Part shown: positions 6,640 to 8,384 of the stretch, in pieces
Layout: each line of letters begins with the position of its first letter
Numbering within the stretch: position 1 is the first letter of the stretch
Assembly (NCBI GenBank): GCA_004282995.1
Contig: SHLU01000102.1
Span: 1-8,384 of the forward strand
Length of the DNA stretch: 8,384 bases
Direction of reading: 5' to 3'
Origin: Sphingomonadaceae bacterium
Lineage (GTDB): Bacteria > Pseudomonadota > Alphaproteobacteria > Sphingomonadales > Sphingomonadaceae
Made by a program: the position numbers and the translations under genes
Notes under the pieces: model-generated
Database searches by the model: none
The model's input: the letters and a program-made list of their open reading frames with translations, nothing else
What the model was told of the DNA's origin: nothing

Positions 6640-7677
6640 ATGTCCGCTGATACGTTGAGGGTGGTTTCCGGTATCCAACCGACCGGCAACCTGCATCTCG
6701 GAAATTATCTCGGCGCGATCCGCAACTGGGTCCGCATGCAGAACGAAATGGAAGCAGGCAGCGAATGCCTGTTCTTCCTCGCCGACCTGCACGCCATCTC
6801 GATGTCCCACGACCCTGTCGAGTTGCGGCGCAACACCTTGGAAATGGCTGCTGCGCTGGTCGCCTGCGGGATCGACCCCGATCGTAGCGTCCTGTTCAAC
6901 CAGGCCCAGGTCCCGGCTCATGCCGAGCTGCAATGGCTGCTGATGGGCACCGCGCGGATGGGCTGGCTCGGCCGCATGACCCAGTGGAAGGACAAGGCCG
7001 GCAAGAACCGCGAAGGCCAGTCGGTCGCGCTCTATGCCTATCCGGTGCTGCAGGCTGCCGACGTGCTACTGTATCAGGCCACGCACGTACCTGTCGGCGA
7101 TGACCAGAAACAGCATCTCGAACTGGCCCGCGATATCGCGCAGAAGTTCAACAACGACTTTGCCGATGACGACAGGCCCGTCTTCACCCTGCCCGAGCCC
7201 TTCATTCCGCCACAGGCGGCGCGGATCATGTCGCTGCGCGACGGATCGGCCAAGATGAGCAAGTCCGACCCGTCCGACATGAGCCGCATCAACCTCACCG
7301 ATGATGCCGACACTGTCATGAAGAAGATCAAGAAGGCCAAGACCGACCCGGAACCTTTGCCCAGCGAGATCGACGGGCTTGAGGGACGCACCGAGGCACT
7401 CAACCTCGTCACCATGTACTCTGCGCTGACCGACCGGAAAATCGATCACGTATTGGCCGAATTTGGCGGCAAGGGCTTTGGCACTTTCAAACCTGCGCTC
7501 GGCGAAGTGCTGGTCGAAACGCTGAGCCCCATTTCCGAACGGTTCAATGCACTGCTGCGTGATGACGAATTTATCGATGCGGTGCTGGCCAGGGGCGCTG
7601 CCAAGGCCCGGGAACGCGGATTGCCCACGCTTCATGCCGCCTACGAAGCGCTCGGGCTACTGCGCCATCCCGGCTAG
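6640..7677 (+). CDS. trpS: Tryptophanyl-tRNA synthetase
   Basis: Class I aminoacyl-tRNA synthetase that charges tRNA-Trp with tryptophan in the cytoplasm. It has 345 residues, close to the 334 of E. coli. The Rossmann catalytic core begins VVSGIQPTGNLHLGNYLGA, with the HIGH-type motif HLGN at residues 19-22. Further marks are FFLADLHAIS, YPVLQAADVLLYQATHVPVG followed by DDQKQHLELARDIA (the tryptophan and ATP site region), and the KMSKS motif at residues 205-209 (nucleotides 7252-7266). The ATG at 6640 follows the murJ stop by 3 nt without a strong ribosome binding site, which suggests reinitiation after murJ. The gene is complete, and no hairpin terminator is visible after its TAG. Confidence 0.98.
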   Translation: MSADTLRVVSGIQPTGNLHLGNYLGAIRNWVRMQNEMEAGSECLFFLADLHAISMSHDPVELRRNTLEMAAALVACGIDPDRSVLFNQAQVPAHAELQWLLMGTARMGWLGRMTQWKDKAGKNREGQSVALYAYPVLQAADVLLYQATHVPVGDDQKQHLELARDIAQKFNNDFADDDRPVFTLPEPFIPPQAARIMSLRDGSAKMSKSDPSDMSRINLTDDADTVMKKIKKAKTDPEPLPSEIDGLEGRTEALNLVTMYSALTDRKIDHVLAEFGGKGFGTFKPALGEVLVETLSPISERFNALLRDDEFIDAVLARGAAKARERGLPTLHAAYEALGLLRHPG

Positions 7678-7705
7678 ATTTGCATAAACCATTGTAAAAC
7701 CGGAC

Positions 7706-7739
7706 GTTCAAACGCGGTTCATGGATATTGGCCTAGAAA
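7706..7739 (+). promoter_or_regulatory. Possible activator-dependent promoter of the DUF4136 gene
   Basis: GTTCA at 7706-7710 is repeated at 7717-7721, with starts 11 bp apart, about one helix turn. Twelve bases after the second copy is TAGAAA (7734-7739), a 4/6 match to the sigma-70 -10 element. No -35 element stands at the right distance; the direct repeat occupies that place. This layout is what OmpR/PhoB-family response regulators use. The regulator itself is not identifiable from the window. Confidence 0.35.
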
Positions 7740-7757
7740 GCTGGTATCAATGATGAC

Positions 7758-7815
7758 TGCGGCCCGTTGGTGGGCGTGCTGCGCTGTCTCTTGTTTCCTT
7801 CATTCTGGGGCCGCA
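7758..7815 (+). promoter_or_regulatory. Foldable 5' leader of the DUF4136 gene
   Basis: TGCGGCCC (7758-7765) is a perfect complement of GGGCCGCA (7808-7815), with 42 nt between them. The second arm overlaps the only Shine-Dalgarno-like sequence, GGGG at 7807-7810, and ends 2 nt before the ATG. GCCC (7762-7765) can instead pair with GGGC (7772-7775) across GTTGGT, which would free the ribosome site. The pairing is seen directly; a regulatory role is inferred. Confidence 0.35.
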
Positions 7816-7817
7816 CA

Positions 7818-8384
7818 ATGTTCAAATCCTTATCCCTCTCGCGCGTCGTCAAGGCTACCGCTGCACCGCTTTTGCTGTTCGGCCTCGCCGGGTGCGCGAC
7901 TGCTTTCAATTCCGATGTTACCCGCTTCTCGACGCAGCTTCCCGCGCCGCAAGGCCAGACCTTCGCCGTCGTAGCCGATGACCCGGCGCTCGCTGGTAGC
8001 CTCGAATTCGCGCAGTATGCCGACCTCGTCGAGGCGCGGATGGCGCAGCTTGGTTACACCGAGGGCACGCAAGATAATGCCACATTGCTGGTACGTTTCG
8101 ATTACGGCGTCGACGAGGGCCGCGAACGGGTGCGCACGGTCGGCTTTGCCGATCCGTTCTACGATCCGTGGATCGGTTACCACCCGCGCAGCCGGCTCTA
8201 TCGCCATCGCTTCTATCCCAGCCGCTTCCACCGTTCGCGCTATGCCGGAGCCTGGGGCTATGGCTTCAATGATCCGTGGTTTGGCGGGCCGGAAGTGCGC
8301 AGTTACACCGTCTATACCAGCGGCATCGACATGAAGATCGATGATACCGCCACCGGCAAACGGCTGTTCGAAGGCAAGGCGCAG
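7818..8384 (+). CDS. DUF4136-family lipoprotein, 3' end missing (cut by window edge)
   Basis: The frame opens with ATG at 7818 and stays open for 189 codons to the last base of the window. The N-terminus is a lipoprotein signal peptide, MFKSLSLSRVVKATAAPLLL then FGLAGC, with Cys26 as the lipidation site and Ala at +2, so an outer-membrane location is likely. The mature part starts ATAFNSDVTRFSTQLPAPQG and continues with TFAVVADDPALAGSLEFAQY, LVEARMAQLGYTEG and ATLLVRFDYGVDEGRE, which matches my memory of DUF4136 proteins of Sphingomonadales. The function is unknown. Residues 110-157 are an unusual stretch dominated by Phe, Tyr, Trp, Arg and His. After it the domain resumes (VRSYTVYTSGIDMKIDDTAT). 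The start is 140 nt after trpS, long enough for its own promoter. Family assignment is fairly sure; role is not known. Confidence 0.85.
   Translation, partial: MFKSLSLSRVVKATAAPLLLFGLAGCATAFNSDVTRFSTQLPAPQGQTFAVVADDPALAGSLEFAQYADLVEARMAQLGYTEGTQDNATLLVRFDYGVDEGRERVRTVGFADPFYDPWIGYHPRSRLYRHRFYPSRFHRSRYAGAWGYGFNDPWFGGPEVRSYTVYTSGIDMKIDDTATGKRLFEGKAQ

Noticed and set aside
7750..7974. Possible upstream frame starting MMTAARWWACC before the DUF4136 gene
   Set aside because: It overlaps the DUF4136 start out of frame and has no good ribosome site. The Trp pair suggested a leader peptide after trpS, but there is no attenuator hairpin with a T-tract and it precedes a gene unrelated to tryptophan.
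1..8384. Mobile elements, CRISPR arrays, tRNA or rRNA genes, defence or secondary-metabolite systems
   Set aside because: No transposase, integrase, repeat array, tRNA-like fold or accessory gene cluster was seen on either strand; coding density and codon use are even throughout.

Overview
The window looks like chromosomal DNA from an alphaproteobacterium, most likely of the order Sphingomonadales (Erythrobacteraceae-like). This rests on the high GC content with strong GC bias at third codon positions, the timA-mltA-smr cluster divergent from secB, the wording of the Tim44-like and Smr proteins, and a DUF4136 lipoprotein of the kind common in that order. The placement is made from memory of these families and was not tested by a search. 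Nothing points to a prophage, plasmid, transposon, CRISPR array or defence island.

Layout from left to right: (1) the 3' two thirds of katG (+ strand, cut by the left edge), closed by a strong intrinsic terminator at 1707-1740. (2) A minus-strand cluster that is transcribed timA, then mltA, then smr, and converges on katG. timA encodes a membrane-anchored Tim44-domain protein, mltA a lipoprotein lytic transglycosylase, and smr a nuclease-like protein. mltA and smr overlap by a GTGA. (3) A 264-nt divergent intergenic region. (4) A plus-strand cluster secB-murJ-trpS with gaps of 29 and 3 nt: export chaperone, lipid II flippase and tryptophanyl-tRNA synthetase. (5) A 140-nt intergenic region with a possible activator-dependent promoter and a foldable leader. 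(6) The start of a DUF4136 lipoprotein gene, cut by the right edge. This last gene has no stop codon inside the window but stays open to its final codon.

The genes share a theme of envelope growth and stress. SecB delivers unfolded precursors to the Sec translocase, MurJ flips the peptidoglycan precursor lipid II, MltA cuts peptidoglycan from the outer-membrane side, TimA is a membrane protein of still poorly defined role, and the DUF4136 lipoprotein is an envelope protein. KatG removes hydrogen peroxide.

The window is mostly a conserved housekeeping region and I see no new multi-gene system. The best leads for a second look are all at the DUF4136 gene. They are a GTTCA direct repeat with an 11-bp period just upstream of a -10-like element, two mutually exclusive leader hairpins of which one covers the only Shine-Dalgarno-like sequence, and an aromatic/arginine-rich segment inside the protein. 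Three of the six genes whose starts lie in the window (smr, timA, murJ) begin with GTG, and the best starts of mltA and timA lie inside the longest open frames.
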